This document shows positions 1 through 7,888 of a stretch of 40,908 bases of DNA, one piece after another. Every line of letters begins with the position of its first letter. Position 1 is the stretch's first letter. Location: the NCBI GenBank assembly GCA_022706865.1, contig JAKJBT010000004.1:1-40908 (forward strand). The letters run 5' to 3'. The position numbers were made by a program, and so were the translations under genes. The notes under the pieces are model-generated. The model had not been told where the DNA came from. It made no database searches and was given only the letters and a program-made list of their open reading frames with translations. This DNA is from Bacillota bacterium. GTDB taxonomy: Bacteria > Bacillota_A > Clostridia > Lutisporales > Lutisporaceae.

Positions 1-115
1 CCACTCGCCCTTGACATCCCGAAACTTAGGTGCACTAATTTTGATTAAATACAAAATTCAGGAAAGGAGACCTAACTTAGAAAGTCAAAAAATTTGTCTT
101 GACAGTTGGGGGCAC
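1..115. mobile_element. Probable end of an inserted element (partial)
   Basis: This stretch cannot be read as a continuation of the AraC-type protein whose intact N-terminus lies immediately to its right. The break falls around 112-120, next to the 10-base palindrome CACTATAGTG at 113-122. The sequence is non-coding, with two copies of a TTGACA-like string (10-15 and 98-103). A sharp junction cutting a regulator gene is what the terminus of an insertion sequence would produce. The transposase, if any, would lie left of the window. The family cannot be assigned and no target duplication can be verified from one end. Confidence 0.4.
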
Positions 116-218
116 TATAGTGGCTTGCTATATCTTCAGCCGTAATGTTCTTATCTACATTAAAGTGAATATAGTTAATCGCCTGATTTACAATTTGGCT
201 GTAACTGTTTTCATTCAT
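72..218 (-). pseudogene. Truncated AraC-family regulator, N-terminal fragment
   Basis: A 48-codon reading frame starts at ATG 218 behind a strong RBS (AGGAAAGGGGG, about 225-235 on the minus strand). Its first 33 residues, including NYIHFNVDKNITAEDIA, are typical of the start of the AraC/XylS HTH domain in short Firmicutes regulators. After residue 33 the family sequence (CxFSKYHFNRxF-like) is replaced by an unrelated tail ending at TAG 72-74. Start codon and RBS are kept, but nearly all of the DNA-binding domain is lost, so it should be non-functional. The cause is probably an insertion or deletion at about 115. Confidence 0.6.
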
Positions 219-274
219 TTAACCATCCCCCTTTCCTAGTGACATATTCTACCACAACTTTTTATTTCATTCCA

Positions 275-316
275 CCACTATCGGGAAAACCGTAATCATG
301 AAAATGATGAATATCG
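275..316 (-). pseudogene. Relic of an MFS transporter gene (C-terminal scrap)
   Basis: These 42 bases match 34 of 42 positions at 6608-6649, inside the MFS gene at 6486-7682, with a 17-base perfect run (286-302). On the minus strand both read FMITVFP followed by I/L and V. Two of the differences fall at silent third positions (TTC/TTT, CCG/CCT), as expected for diverged coding DNA rather than chance. No open frame extends beyond it. It probably marks a lost paralogous exporter next to the broken AraC regulator. The match is short, so confidence is limited. Confidence 0.4.
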
Positions 317-412
317 CTCCTGGAAAGAAAATTAAAAATTATAACAGAAGCTGGCATATGCACAATATTTGTTCATATATTTACTAATAAAAGTGTACAA
401 GGAGATGGTGGT

Positions 413-772
413 ATTAAAAGGTTCATAATTGAATTTGGAATGGGAATGGATTTCCATGGACAGGATGTCAACAGGGCAGCAGAGAAGGCGGTAAATGACG
501 CAATATCCAGAAGCTGCCTGTGCGGCCTGAAGGAAGTGCTCGACTTGAAAAATCTGCAGGAGGACATATCCGTATGTGTAACCTTGGCAGTAACAAAGCC
601 GGAAGAAATTGACGAGGAGAGAATCAAAAAATGCCTGCCGGTGGGGAGAAAACTTGTCAGAGCAGTAAGCGGAGGCCTTAAGGTACCCGGATTGTTTATG
701 TCGGAATTCGGAGATATTGACGACAGTATCGAGGCAGCCCTTGCTTGTGTAGAAGTAACCATTAATAACTGA
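413..772 (+). CDS. Lin0512 family protein, first gene of the aco operon
   Basis: A small soluble protein of 119 residues of the Lin0512 family, whose biochemical function is unknown. Recognisable stretches are GMGMDFHGQDV near the N-terminus, AISRSCLCGL, and the C-terminal GGLKVPGL followed by EFGDIDDSIEA. The first ATG (440) would remove the conserved FIIEFG segment. In the same frame the protein extends back to ATT 413, which sits 8 bases after AAGGAG (399-404), giving M-K-R-F-I-I-E-F-G. No ATG, GTG or TTG is available in frame at that distance, so a rare ATT start is the best reading; the fallback is ATG 440. The stop lies 15 bases before acoA, so it is co-transcribed with the acetoin dehydrogenase genes. 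Its role there is not known. Confidence 0.75.
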   Translation: MKRFIIEFGMGMDFHGQDVNRAAEKAVNDAISRSCLCGLKEVLDLKNLQEDISVCVTLAVTKPEEIDEERIKKCLPVGRKLVRAVSGGLKVPGLFMSEFGDIDDSIEAALACVEVTINN

Positions 773-787
773 TAGGGAGGGTTTGTA

Positions 788-1774
788 TTGAATCTTGAAA
801 ACAGCAGAATTATTGACATGTATAAAACAATGTTAAGGATTAGAAAATTTGAAGAAAAAGCAATGAATCTCTTTGCTGAAGGAAAAATCCCGGGTTTTGT
901 TCATTTGTATATCGGGGAGGAAGCTGTGGCAACCGGTGTATCTGCAAATCTGGATACCAATGATTACATAACCAGCACTCATCGTGGCCACGGGCATATA
1001 ATCGCAAAAGGCGGGGATTTGAAGTACATGATGGCGGAACTCTTCGGAAAAGCGACAGGCTATTGCAAAGGTAAAGGCGGCTCAATGCATATCGCGGATG
1101 CAACGAGAGGCATACTGGGTGCAAACGGCATAGTCGGCGCCGGGCAGAATATAGCAGTAGGTGCGGGTCTATCGGCAAAATACAAAGGAACAGGGCAGGT
1201 TTGTGCTTGCTTCTTCGGAGATGGTTCCACTAACCAGGGGACATTCCATGAGTCCCTTAATTTGGCAAGCATCTGGAAGCTTCCCGTAGTATTTATATGT
1301 GAAAACAATATGTACGGAATATCTATGAGCCAAAGCAGGCATCAGGCAATTCAGGATGTTTCGGACAGGGCGGTTGCATATAATATTCCCGGCGTAACAG
1401 TTGACGGAAATGATGTTTTTGCTGTTTATGAAGCTGCAAATGAGGCTGTAAAAAGGGCAAGATCTATGCAGGGGCCTACATTGATAGAATGCAAAACCTA
1501 CAGGCACAGAGGCCACTTTGAAGGAGACCCTGCAATATATAAGCCTGAGGAAGAACAGAAGGAATGGCTTGCAAAGGATCCGATCAAAAGGATGGAAAGC
1601 TTTATTGTTGAAAATAAAATCCTGACCGAAGAAGAAATAGATGAGATTAACGAGGAAATAAAGAGAGAAATACAGGATGCAGTAGAATTTGCAGAGAGCA
1701 GCCCTGAGCCGGCAATCGATTCTGTTGTTGAAGATATATACACCGATATAGTAGAGGAGGTAAACCTGGTATGA
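788..1774 (+). CDS. acoA: Acetoin dehydrogenase E1 component, alpha subunit
   Basis: The thiamine-diphosphate-dependent E1 alpha subunit of a 2-oxo acid/acetoin dehydrogenase complex. With AcoB it cleaves acetoin and passes the acetyl group to the lipoyl arm of AcoC. At 328 residues it has the usual length. The TPP motif is clear: GDGSTNQG, then about 25 residues later ENN, followed by MYGISM. The C-terminal CKTYRHRGH is also typical. The start is TTG 788, seven bases after GGGAGGG; no nearer ATG fits. The 3' end overlaps acoB by four bases (ATGA-type coupling). The acetoin rather than pyruvate assignment rests on acoX in the same operon. Confidence 0.9.
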   Translation: MNLENSRIIDMYKTMLRIRKFEEKAMNLFAEGKIPGFVHLYIGEEAVATGVSANLDTNDYITSTHRGHGHIIAKGGDLKYMMAELFGKATGYCKGKGGSMHIADATRGILGANGIVGAGQNIAVGAGLSAKYKGTGQVCACFFGDGSTNQGTFHESLNLASIWKLPVVFICENNMYGISMSQSRHQAIQDVSDRAVAYNIPGVTVDGNDVFAVYEAANEAVKRARSMQGPTLIECKTYRHRGHFEGDPAIYKPEEEQKEWLAKDPIKRMESFIVENKILTEEEIDEINEEIKREIQDAVEFAESSPEPAIDSVVEDIYTDIVEEVNLV

Positions 1775-2742
1775 GAAGGATGACTTATGCTGAAGCCATA
1801 AGAGATGCAATGAGAATCAAGATGGAGGAGGATCCGAACGTCTTTATACTGGGAGAGGATGTAGGGAGATTCGGAGGATGCTTTGGAGTAACCGGCACAC
1901 TATACGATGAATTTGGTGAAGACAGGGTCAGGGATACACCTATTTCCGAAGGTGCAATAATCGGATGTGCGGTCGGCGCTGCAGCAACAGGCCTCAGACC
2001 AATAGCTGAATTAATGTTTATTGATTTTGTGACTGTCGGAATGGATCAGCTTATTAACCAGGCAGCCAAGATGAGATATATGTTTGGCGGGAAAATAACA
2101 GTACCCATGGTAGTCAGACTTCCTGCCGGAGCCGGATTCCAGGCTGCAGCTCAGCATTCCCAATCTCTTGAGGCCTGGCTCACCCATGTCCCCGGTCTGA
2201 AGGTGGTATACCCTTCCACCCCTCAGGACGCTTTCGGGCTTATGTTGAGTTCCGTGGAGGATGATAATCCGGTGGTATTTATTGAGCATAAGATGCTATA
2301 TGGCGTATCCGGTGATGTAGATGATGAAATAAAGAAAATTCCGTTAGGTACAGCTGATATAAAAAGAGAAGGTGAAGACGTCACTGTTATAGCAACAGGC
2401 AAGATGGTTCATGAAGCATTAGCGGCAGCAGAAGAGCTGGCAAAGGAAGGAATAGAGGTTGAAGTTGTAGATCCGAGAACCCTGTATCCGCTGGATAAAA
2501 AGACTATTTTCGACTCAATAAGAAAGACAAATAAGGCCGTTGTGGTAACGGAAGAAACAAAGAGAGGCGGGTACGCAGGGGAAATATCAGCAATGATCTC
2601 AGAAGAAATATTTGATTCCCTGGATGCACCGGTACTCAGACTGGGGGCATTAAATTCCCCGGTTCCGTTTTCTCCGAAGCTGGAGCAGCATATGCTCCCA
2701 AATTCCGCAGATATAATAAAAGGCATTAAGAAACTGGTTTAA
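1771..2742 (+). CDS. acoB: Acetoin dehydrogenase E1 component, beta subunit
   Basis: The E1 beta subunit (323 residues), partner of AcoA in the alpha2-beta2 TPP enzyme. The N-terminal pyrimidine-binding domain shows LGEDVGRFGG and the family-typical DTPISE; the C-terminal transketolase-like domain has VVDPRTLYPLD and VVTEETKRGGYAGE. ATG 1771 overlaps the end of acoA and has GAGGAGG (1753-1759) about 11 bases upstream. ATG 1780 is a weaker alternative. The usual C-terminal PYS-type sequence appears as VPFSPKLEQ. A 46-base gap separates it from acoX. Confidence 0.9.
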   Translation: MRRMTYAEAIRDAMRIKMEEDPNVFILGEDVGRFGGCFGVTGTLYDEFGEDRVRDTPISEGAIIGCAVGAAATGLRPIAELMFIDFVTVGMDQLINQAAKMRYMFGGKITVPMVVRLPAGAGFQAAAQHSQSLEAWLTHVPGLKVVYPSTPQDAFGLMLSSVEDDNPVVFIEHKMLYGVSGDVDDEIKKIPLGTADIKREGEDVTVIATGKMVHEALAAAEELAKEGIEVEVVDPRTLYPLDKKTIFDSIRKTNKAVVVTEETKRGGYAGEISAMISEEIFDSLDAPVLRLGALNSPVPFSPKLEQHMLPNSADIIKGIKKLV

Positions 2743-2788
2743 AATACAGGGGTAACAGTAGTTACCCCTTTTTAGAGGTGGGCGGTTT

Positions 2789-3802
2789 ATGACCAGCATC
2801 GGCATTATTGCAAATCCTGCTTCAGGTAAGGATATAAGAAGATTAGTATCCCATGCTACAGTAATAGATAACTATGAGAAGGTCAATATTGTAGAAAGAA
2901 TAGTTTTGGGAGCACAGGGCTGCGGGGTTGATGAAGTATACATCATGGCTGATACTTTCCAAATAGGTAACAGAGTGATGGATAATCTTGCTGCGTCAAA
3001 GGAGCTTAAAGCAAATATCAGGCTGATAGATATCAAGCTCAACGGAAATGTGTCGGATACAATAGCTACTGCAAAAATTATGGAAGATATGAAAGTCGGC
3101 TGTATAGTAGCTCTTGGGGGAGACGGTACAAACCGGGCCATTGCAAAGTCCATAGATAAGATACCTTTGATATCCCTTTCCACCGGAACCAACAATGTAT
3201 ATCCCGACATGATGGAAGGTACTGCCGCCGGTATGGCAGCTGCTGTTGCAGCCTCCGATAGTTTTGATATTTGCCGTACATTCCAAAGAGATAAAAGGAT
3301 AGAAGTGTTCAAGAACGGCATATTTACTGATATTGCCTTGATAGACGCAGTAATATGCAAAGATTTATATGTCGGATCCAAAGCAATCTGGAATGTGGAG
3401 GATATGATAAAAGTTATCGTATCCAGGGCACATCCCGCATCCATCGGGTTCTCTTCATTGGTAGGCTGCATGATGACTATAAAAGAAGGCGATGATTACG
3501 GAGCTTCAGTTGATTTGAACTGCTCCGGAAAAACCGTAATCGTTCCTATTGCTGCAGGAATGCTTAAAAAAGTAAATGCGGGTAATTTAACCAGGTTGAA
3601 TTTAAATGAAGAGTATTATTACAAAACTACCGGAGGAGGTATTATAGCCGTTGACGGAGAAAGGGAAGTGCCTTTCAAGGAAGGGGATGAATTTATATTC
3701 AAGGTCACAAGGAACGGCCCTTATCATGTGGATGTCAAAAGAACCTTGGAAATTGCTCAGGAGAATGGTTTTTTCATAATCAGCGGTGAGGAGGTATGTT
3801 AA
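2789..3802 (+). CDS. acoX: AcoX-type ATP-NAD kinase-like protein
   Basis: A 337-residue protein of the ATP-NAD/AcoX kinase family (PF01513 type). The nucleotide-binding signature LGGDGTNRAI lies near residues 109-118, preceded by a Rossmann-like N-terminus beginning with IGIIANPASGKD. AcoX is known as a conserved gene of acetoin catabolism operons; its exact reaction is not established. Its position between the E1 genes and E2 matches the acoABXCL order known in acetoin-using Firmicutes and is the main reason for calling the complex acetoin dehydrogenase rather than pyruvate dehydrogenase. The RBS is AGAGGTGGG before ATG 2789. The stop TAA overlaps the acoC start (TAATG). Confidence 0.85.
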   Translation: MTSIGIIANPASGKDIRRLVSHATVIDNYEKVNIVERIVLGAQGCGVDEVYIMADTFQIGNRVMDNLAASKELKANIRLIDIKLNGNVSDTIATAKIMEDMKVGCIVALGGDGTNRAIAKSIDKIPLISLSTGTNNVYPDMMEGTAAGMAAAVAASDSFDICRTFQRDKRIEVFKNGIFTDIALIDAVICKDLYVGSKAIWNVEDMIKVIVSRAHPASIGFSSLVGCMMTIKEGDDYGASVDLNCSGKTVIVPIAAGMLKKVNAGNLTRLNLNEEYYYKTTGGGIIAVDGEREVPFKEGDEFIFKVTRNGPYHVDVKRTLEIAQENGFFIISGEEVC

Positions 3803-5043
3803 TGGCAAAGTACATAACTATGCCTAAATTGGGATTGACCATGAAGGAAGGAAAGCTCACAAAATGGTATGTGGCAGAAGGTATGGAATTTAAAACGGGA
3901 GATGCTCTGTATGCTTTGGAAACAGATAAGCTTGCCAATGATATTGAAGCAGCGGAAAACGGATTTATGATAAAGCATCTCCTTCAGGAAGGTGAAAATG
4001 CTCCATGTCTCACTCCCGTAGCAATAATCGGAAATATGAATGAGGATATATCTGAGCTTCTAAAAGCCTCAGGAAAGGAAGAAATAGCCGAAGAACCGAA
4101 GGAAAGTAAAAAATCAGGCAGAATCATTGCTTCCCCGGCAGCTAAAAGACTGGCTTCCGAAAGGGGCATTAAAATAGAAGATATTATAGGCTCAGGCCCG
4201 GATGGAAGGATTACCGTAGATGATGTTGAGGCTTATGGAAGTACCGGCAAAGCAAAAAAATCAACACCTATGGCAAGCAAAATTGCTGATAAATATAATG
4301 TTTCCATTGATGAAATCAATAAGAGCGGAAGAATCACAAAGCAGGATGTTCTTGATCATGTATCCAAGGAAAAAGAGACAAGAATGCCCATGACTGCCAT
4401 GAGAAAGATCATTGCAGCCCGGATGACCGAAAGCTGGCATACATCTCCCGTGGTACATTATAATATCAGGGTTGATATGACAAACATAAAGAAAATGAAG
4501 GACGAACTGAAAAGTGAAATCAATCTTACATACACGGATATTTTAGTTAAGATAACTTCAAAGGCTCTTCTGGATTTTCCATTATTGAACTCATCTGTTG
4601 AAGGTGAGGAAATAGTATTGAGAAGCTATGTAAATATGGGAGTCGCTGTTGCATTGGAGGAGGGGCTAATAGTACCGGTAGTGAAAAATGCCCATTTGAA
4701 GGGTTTGAAGGAAATATCAGGGGAGATAAGGGATCTGGCTGAAAAGGCCAGGAATAACGGGCTTAGTATGAACGATATAGAAGGCGGAACCTTTACAATA
4801 ACAAACATAGGAATGTTCGGAGTAGAAAGCTTTACACCGATTATAAACCAGCCGGAGGTTGCAATACTTGGTATCACTGCAATTGTGGATACTGTAGTAA
4901 ACGAGGGTTCCGGTTTTGTGACAAAGCCATTGATGAATCTGTCCCTGACAGCAGATCACAGAGCGGTAGACGGTGCGGTTGCGGCCGGTTTTCTCTCCCA
5001 TTTAAAGAAAATGATTGAAAAACCTTCAATGCTGCTGCTTTAG
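3802..5043 (+). CDS. acoC: Dihydrolipoamide acetyltransferase (E2) of the acetoin dehydrogenase complex
   Basis: The E2 core enzyme, 413 residues, transferring the acetyl group from E1 to CoA. Order of domains: one lipoyl domain (1-80) with lipoyl lysine K43 in ETDKLAND; a peripheral-subunit-binding domain (about 110-147, ending GPDGRITVDDV); a second, shorter one (about 157-190, ending SGRITKQDV); and the catalytic domain (about 195-413) with DHRAVDG at 385-391 (H386). The start at ATG 3802 is preferred because GAGGAGG (3788-3794) is 7 bases upstream; ATG 3796 would touch the RBS. The ATG overlaps the acoX stop codon, indicating translational coupling. Confidence 0.9.
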   Translation: MAKYITMPKLGLTMKEGKLTKWYVAEGMEFKTGDALYALETDKLANDIEAAENGFMIKHLLQEGENAPCLTPVAIIGNMNEDISELLKASGKEEIAEEPKESKKSGRIIASPAAKRLASERGIKIEDIIGSGPDGRITVDDVEAYGSTGKAKKSTPMASKIADKYNVSIDEINKSGRITKQDVLDHVSKEKETRMPMTAMRKIIAARMTESWHTSPVVHYNIRVDMTNIKKMKDELKSEINLTYTDILVKITSKALLDFPLLNSSVEGEEIVLRSYVNMGVAVALEEGLIVPVVKNAHLKGLKEISGEIRDLAEKARNNGLSMNDIEGGTFTITNIGMFGVESFTPIINQPEVAILGITAIVDTVVNEGSGFVTKPLMNLSLTADHRAVDGAVAAGFLSHLKKMIEKPSMLLL

Positions 5044-5053
5044 GGGGGAAATC

Positions 5054-6445
5054 ATGAAAGCAATTGTTATCGGCGGAGGCCCCGGCGGTTATGTCTGTGC
5101 CATAAGCTTAGCCCGGCATGGTGCCGAAGTGGTTTTAATAGAAAAGGATAAAATCGGAGGAACCTGTTTGAATGCCGGCTGCATTCCTGCAAAAGTATTA
5201 CTGCACACTGCAGTATTATATAAAATGCTGAAGGAAGAGCCCGGGGAACTCGGACTTGAAATCGAAGGCCTGAAGCTTACATGGGAAAAACTCCAGAAAA
5301 GGAAGGATCTCATAATATCACAGCTGACATATGGTGTAGAAAACATATTAAAATCAGAGGGAGTAAAGGTTATCAACGGCTCAGGAAGGTTTACAGGCAA
5401 AAATGAAATTGAGGTTGTAAATAAAAATGGAGAAAAGGAAATCCTGTTTTTTGATAAGGCGGTAGTAGCTACCGGCTCCAGGCCTGCAAGGATTCCTATA
5501 CCGGGTATGGATCTGGACGGAGTAGTCAGCAGCACAGAAGCGCTGTCATTTGAAAAAATACCGGAAAGCCTGTGTATAGTAGGCGGCGGCATAATTGGGG
5601 CAGAATTGGCAAATGTCTACTCCAATCTGGGCTCAAAGGTTGTAATTGTTGAAATGCTTCCTGACATAATCGCAAATATGGACAAAGATATTGCAGCCTG
5701 CCTGGAGCTTCAGCTTGAGACTGACGGTGTAAGGATAATGAAGGGGGCTATGGTCGAAAAAATCGAAAAGGGCGGCAGATGGCTGAAGGTAAGCATAGAT
5801 ACTGTTTATGGAAAAGAATATCTGGAAGCTGAAAAAGTCCTGGTTGCCGTGGGAAGGAGCCCGGTGACGGATAACCTGGGCCTGGATGAGATTGGGGTAA
5901 AGCTGAACAAAAATTTTATAGCTGTGGACAAGAATTTTAGAACCAGTAACCCGGACATTTATGCCATCGGGGATGTGAAAGGCGGAGCAATGCTTGCCCA
6001 TATTGCGTCAGCGGAAGGCATATATGTATCCGAGCACATTATGGGAAAACACTCTGATATAGACTTTAGAACCGTTCCATATTGCGTATATACAAAACCT
6101 CAGCTTGCAGCAGTCGGAATCACTGAAAAGGATGCATCCGCAAGAGGGTATAAGGTCAAGACCGGCATATTTCCCTTTTATGCAAACAGTAAGGCTTTGA
6201 TAACGGGAGAAACAAACGGTATGGCCAAGCTTGTACTGGATTCCGAAACTGACGAGATATTGGGGCTCCATTTAGCCGGAGGCCAGGCGGTGGAGATGAT
6301 TGGAGAAGGTGCTTTAGCAATAAGGCTTGAAGCTACAGTTGATGAGATACTGACAACAATACACGCACATCCCACATTATCGGAAGCAATACAGGAAGCA
6401 GCCCATGCAGCAAAAGGGCAGGCTCTGCATCTTCCCAATACATAA
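5054..6445 (+). CDS. acoL: Dihydrolipoamide dehydrogenase (E3)
   Basis: The FAD-containing E3 of the complex, 463 residues, reoxidising the dihydrolipoyl arm of AcoC with NAD. FAD-binding IGGGPGGYVCA is at the N-terminus. The redox-active disulphide is GGTCLNAGC (C38, C43), the NAD-binding motif is VGGGIIGAELA, the second FAD motif is YAIGDVKGG, and the interface His-Glu pair is in HAHPTLSEA. ATG 5054 follows AGGGGGG; upstream in-frame codons (from 5015) belong to the end of acoC. No lipoyl domain is fused. It is the last gene of the operon and is followed by a palindromic terminator. Confidence 0.92.
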   Translation: MKAIVIGGGPGGYVCAISLARHGAEVVLIEKDKIGGTCLNAGCIPAKVLLHTAVLYKMLKEEPGELGLEIEGLKLTWEKLQKRKDLIISQLTYGVENILKSEGVKVINGSGRFTGKNEIEVVNKNGEKEILFFDKAVVATGSRPARIPIPGMDLDGVVSSTEALSFEKIPESLCIVGGGIIGAELANVYSNLGSKVVIVEMLPDIIANMDKDIAACLELQLETDGVRIMKGAMVEKIEKGGRWLKVSIDTVYGKEYLEAEKVLVAVGRSPVTDNLGLDEIGVKLNKNFIAVDKNFRTSNPDIYAIGDVKGGAMLAHIASAEGIYVSEHIMGKHSDIDFRTVPYCVYTKPQLAAVGITEKDASARGYKVKTGIFPFYANSKALITGETNGMAKLVLDSETDEILGLHLAGGQAVEMIGEGALAIRLEATVDEILTTIHAHPTLSEAIQEAAHAAKGQALHLPNT

Positions 6446-6456
6446 GCAATTAAGAA

Positions 6457-6480
6457 CCGCCTCCGCTTAAGCGGAGGCGG
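6457..6480. terminator. Bidirectional terminator between acoL and the MFS gene
   Basis: A perfect 24-base palindrome with arms CCGCCTCCGCTT and AAGCGGAGGCGG, placed 11 bases after the acoL stop and 5 before the stop of the convergent MFS gene. The flanking T-runs are short on both sides (CCTTGTT on plus, TTCTTAATT on minus), so it can serve both genes. Confidence 0.8.
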
Positions 6481-6485
6481 CCTTG

Positions 6486-7682
6486 TTATCTTCTGACTTT
6501 GCCTCTTGGTACCAGGAGCATTAAGCTGTTAAACAGCACAAAAATACTGCCAAGCCCACCCAGGCACATTATGGCAAAATCCAGAGAGTACCTGTCTCCA
6601 AGTAGCCCCACTAGAGGAAAAACCGTAATCATGAAGAAACTGAATATCATGCTTGAAAATGAGAGTATAGTAGCACGATTTTCACTGGGTATCATCTTGT
6701 TTATATAGTCGCTCATGGCTATATACACTATCTCTTCCGTAATTGTAAGCAGTATAAAGAAAATGAAGTGGTATGGGCTAAGTGCTATGCCCCATAAGCA
6801 CGCCACTGTGACAAAAGGTATTATAAGCAGTATTCCCTGTTCCTTTATCACTCTCTCTATCCTGTGAACCCAGGATGCGGTCAAGGCTGCAGCAACAAAC
6901 GAAGCAGCGTATACAACCCCTATTATTGCCTCGCTATAGCCCTCTCCTTTCAAAAAGTTCTGTAAATAGAAGAATATACAAGTGCAAAAGGTAAGTATTA
7001 TTTCTGTGAAAACTATGAGAGACACTATCCTGGGATTGTTTTTTACCACTCTCAAGCTTTCCTTAAGCTGATTTAAAAATATATTTCTCCCCTTTTGTTC
7101 TTCTTTGTTTCTGCCTATGGTCGGCTCCTTGAAACTGAAGGACTGCAATACAGCAGCCGCTCCTATGATAATTGTTATTGCAAAAGCTATATTATAGCTC
7201 TTCGTGGCCATATAACCACCGACCAGGAATGAGACCACCCCCGCAGCCTGGTAAAAAACCTCCTTGCTGCCGGATATTTTCATATACATGTCCTCTTCAC
7301 CGATTTCTTTAAGTGAATCATATATAAGAGCATCCCCGGCTCCTGACTCGAGATTGAAGGATAGAGCAGTGAACACAAAGGATATTGCAAACCACAGGAA
7401 GCAATCGGCAGCAAGCAGGATTACAACGCTGACCAGGGACAGCACCCTTCCCAGTATCCTGCTTATCCTCCTTCCGAAAATATCAGCGACAGCTCCGGTG
7501 GGAACCTCCATCAGAAAAGAGGTTATGTGGAATATCATCTCCAGAAGGCCCAATTGTGTGAGGCTCATACCTTTACCTGCAAGGTATATCATCCATATTC
7601 CCCTGGTCAGGTCAATGTTCTGAAGCAATGTATATATATAGTTTTTGTTAATGTTATTCTTTAATTGAATATCATAATTCAT
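6486..7682 (-). CDS. MFS drug exporter-like transporter
   Basis: A 398-residue major facilitator superfamily protein with about 12 hydrophobic segments. The loop 2-3 signature is present as GAVADIFGRRISR. The N-terminal half, with NGI/RGIWMIYLAGKGMSL-like sequence, resembles Clostridia drug-efflux MFS proteins, but the substrate cannot be read from sequence. ATG 7682 has AAGGAG (7692-7697) 9 bases upstream. Directly before this RBS is an intrinsic terminator and, before that, a 38-codon ORF and a possible antiterminator. There is no room for a separate promoter, so expression probably depends on read-through. A relic of a related gene lies at 275-316. Confidence 0.85.
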   Translation of the reverse strand: MNYDIQLKNNINKNYIYTLLQNIDLTRGIWMIYLAGKGMSLTQLGLLEMIFHITSFLMEVPTGAVADIFGRRISRILGRVLSLVSVVILLAADCFLWFAISFVFTALSFNLESGAGDALIYDSLKEIGEEDMYMKISGSKEVFYQAAGVVSFLVGGYMATKSYNIAFAITIIIGAAAVLQSFSFKEPTIGRNKEEQKGRNIFLNQLKESLRVVKNNPRIVSLIVFTEIILTFCTCIFFYLQNFLKGEGYSEAIIGVVYAASFVAAALTASWVHRIERVIKEQGILLIIPFVTVACLWGIALSPYHFIFFILLTITEEIVYIAMSDYINKMIPSENRATILSFSSMIFSFFMITVFPLVGLLGDRYSLDFAIMCLGGLGSIFVLFNSLMLLVPRGKVRR

Positions 7683-7703
7683 AATAATCTTCTCCTTAAA
7701 CGC

Positions 7704-7736
7704 AAAAAACCCCTAAGTAAAAACCTTACTCAGGGG
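7704..7736 (-). terminator. Attenuator-type intrinsic terminator in the MFS leader
   Basis: In minus-strand orientation CCCCTGAGTAA (7736-7726) pairs with TTACTTAGGGG (7720-7710) in 10 of 11 positions and is followed by TTTTTT (7709-7704). The T-run ends 6 bases before the AAGGAG of the MFS gene. The terminator therefore lies in the leader of that gene rather than merely between two transcripts. Confidence 0.75.
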
Positions 7737-7768
7737 CTATAGCAATATATTATTATCAGTAAAGTTTT
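7720..7768 (-). promoter_or_regulatory. Candidate antiterminator competing with the 7704-7736 terminator
   Basis: In the minus-strand transcript AAAACUUUACU (7768-7758) can pair with AGUAAGGUUUU (7730-7720) over 11 positions with one U-G wobble. The second segment contains the AGUAA part of the terminator 5' arm and its loop, so the two structures exclude each other. The first segment begins 3 bases after the stop codon of the 38-codon leader ORF, where a terminating ribosome would cover it. This arrangement is typical of translation-coupled attenuation. The pairing was found by eye and no energies were calculated. Confidence 0.5.
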
Positions 7769-7771
7769 GGC

Positions 7772-7888
7772 TTATTGGTTTACATAATATTCGATTTTGG
7801 GTATACTTCTCCCTTGTACCCCAAAATCACCTGTAATTGCATGAGCATAAGCCAGATATTCAATTATGCTGAAACTAAAGTTGCTCAT
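7772..7888 (-). CDS. Putative 38-residue leader peptide upstream of the MFS gene
   Basis: A short frame starting at ATG 7888 and ending at TAA 7774-7772, with AGAGGTG a few bases upstream as RBS. The peptide begins MSNFSFSIIEYLAYAHAITG and ends in YYVNQ. I recognise no family, and there is no signal or membrane segment. Its position directly ahead of an antiterminator/terminator pair and an exporter suggests a regulatory leader peptide whose translation senses a drug or ribosome stress. It could instead be a small protein of its own ended by the terminator. Confidence 0.5.
   Translation of the reverse strand: MSNFSFSIIEYLAYAHAITGDFGVQGRSIPKIEYYVNQ

Noticed and set aside
340..412. TGGCA string at about 352 as a sigma-54 (-24/-12) promoter for the aco operon
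   Set aside because: The expected GC of the -12 element at the right distance is missing, and no AcoR-type activator gene is in the window.
2872..3471. Long antisense open frame (199 codons) opposite acoX
   Set aside because: It is fully inside a strong gene, has no family features and is explained by codon bias of the sense frame.
788..6445. Pyruvate dehydrogenase instead of acetoin dehydrogenase
   Set aside because: The E1 alpha/beta, E2 and E3 families overlap, but acoX between E1 and E2 is specific to acetoin operons.
7683..7772. T-box or metabolite riboswitch controlling the MFS gene
   Set aside because: No T-box core (AGGGUGGNACCGCG) or known riboswitch core is present; the elements fit a leader-peptide attenuator better.
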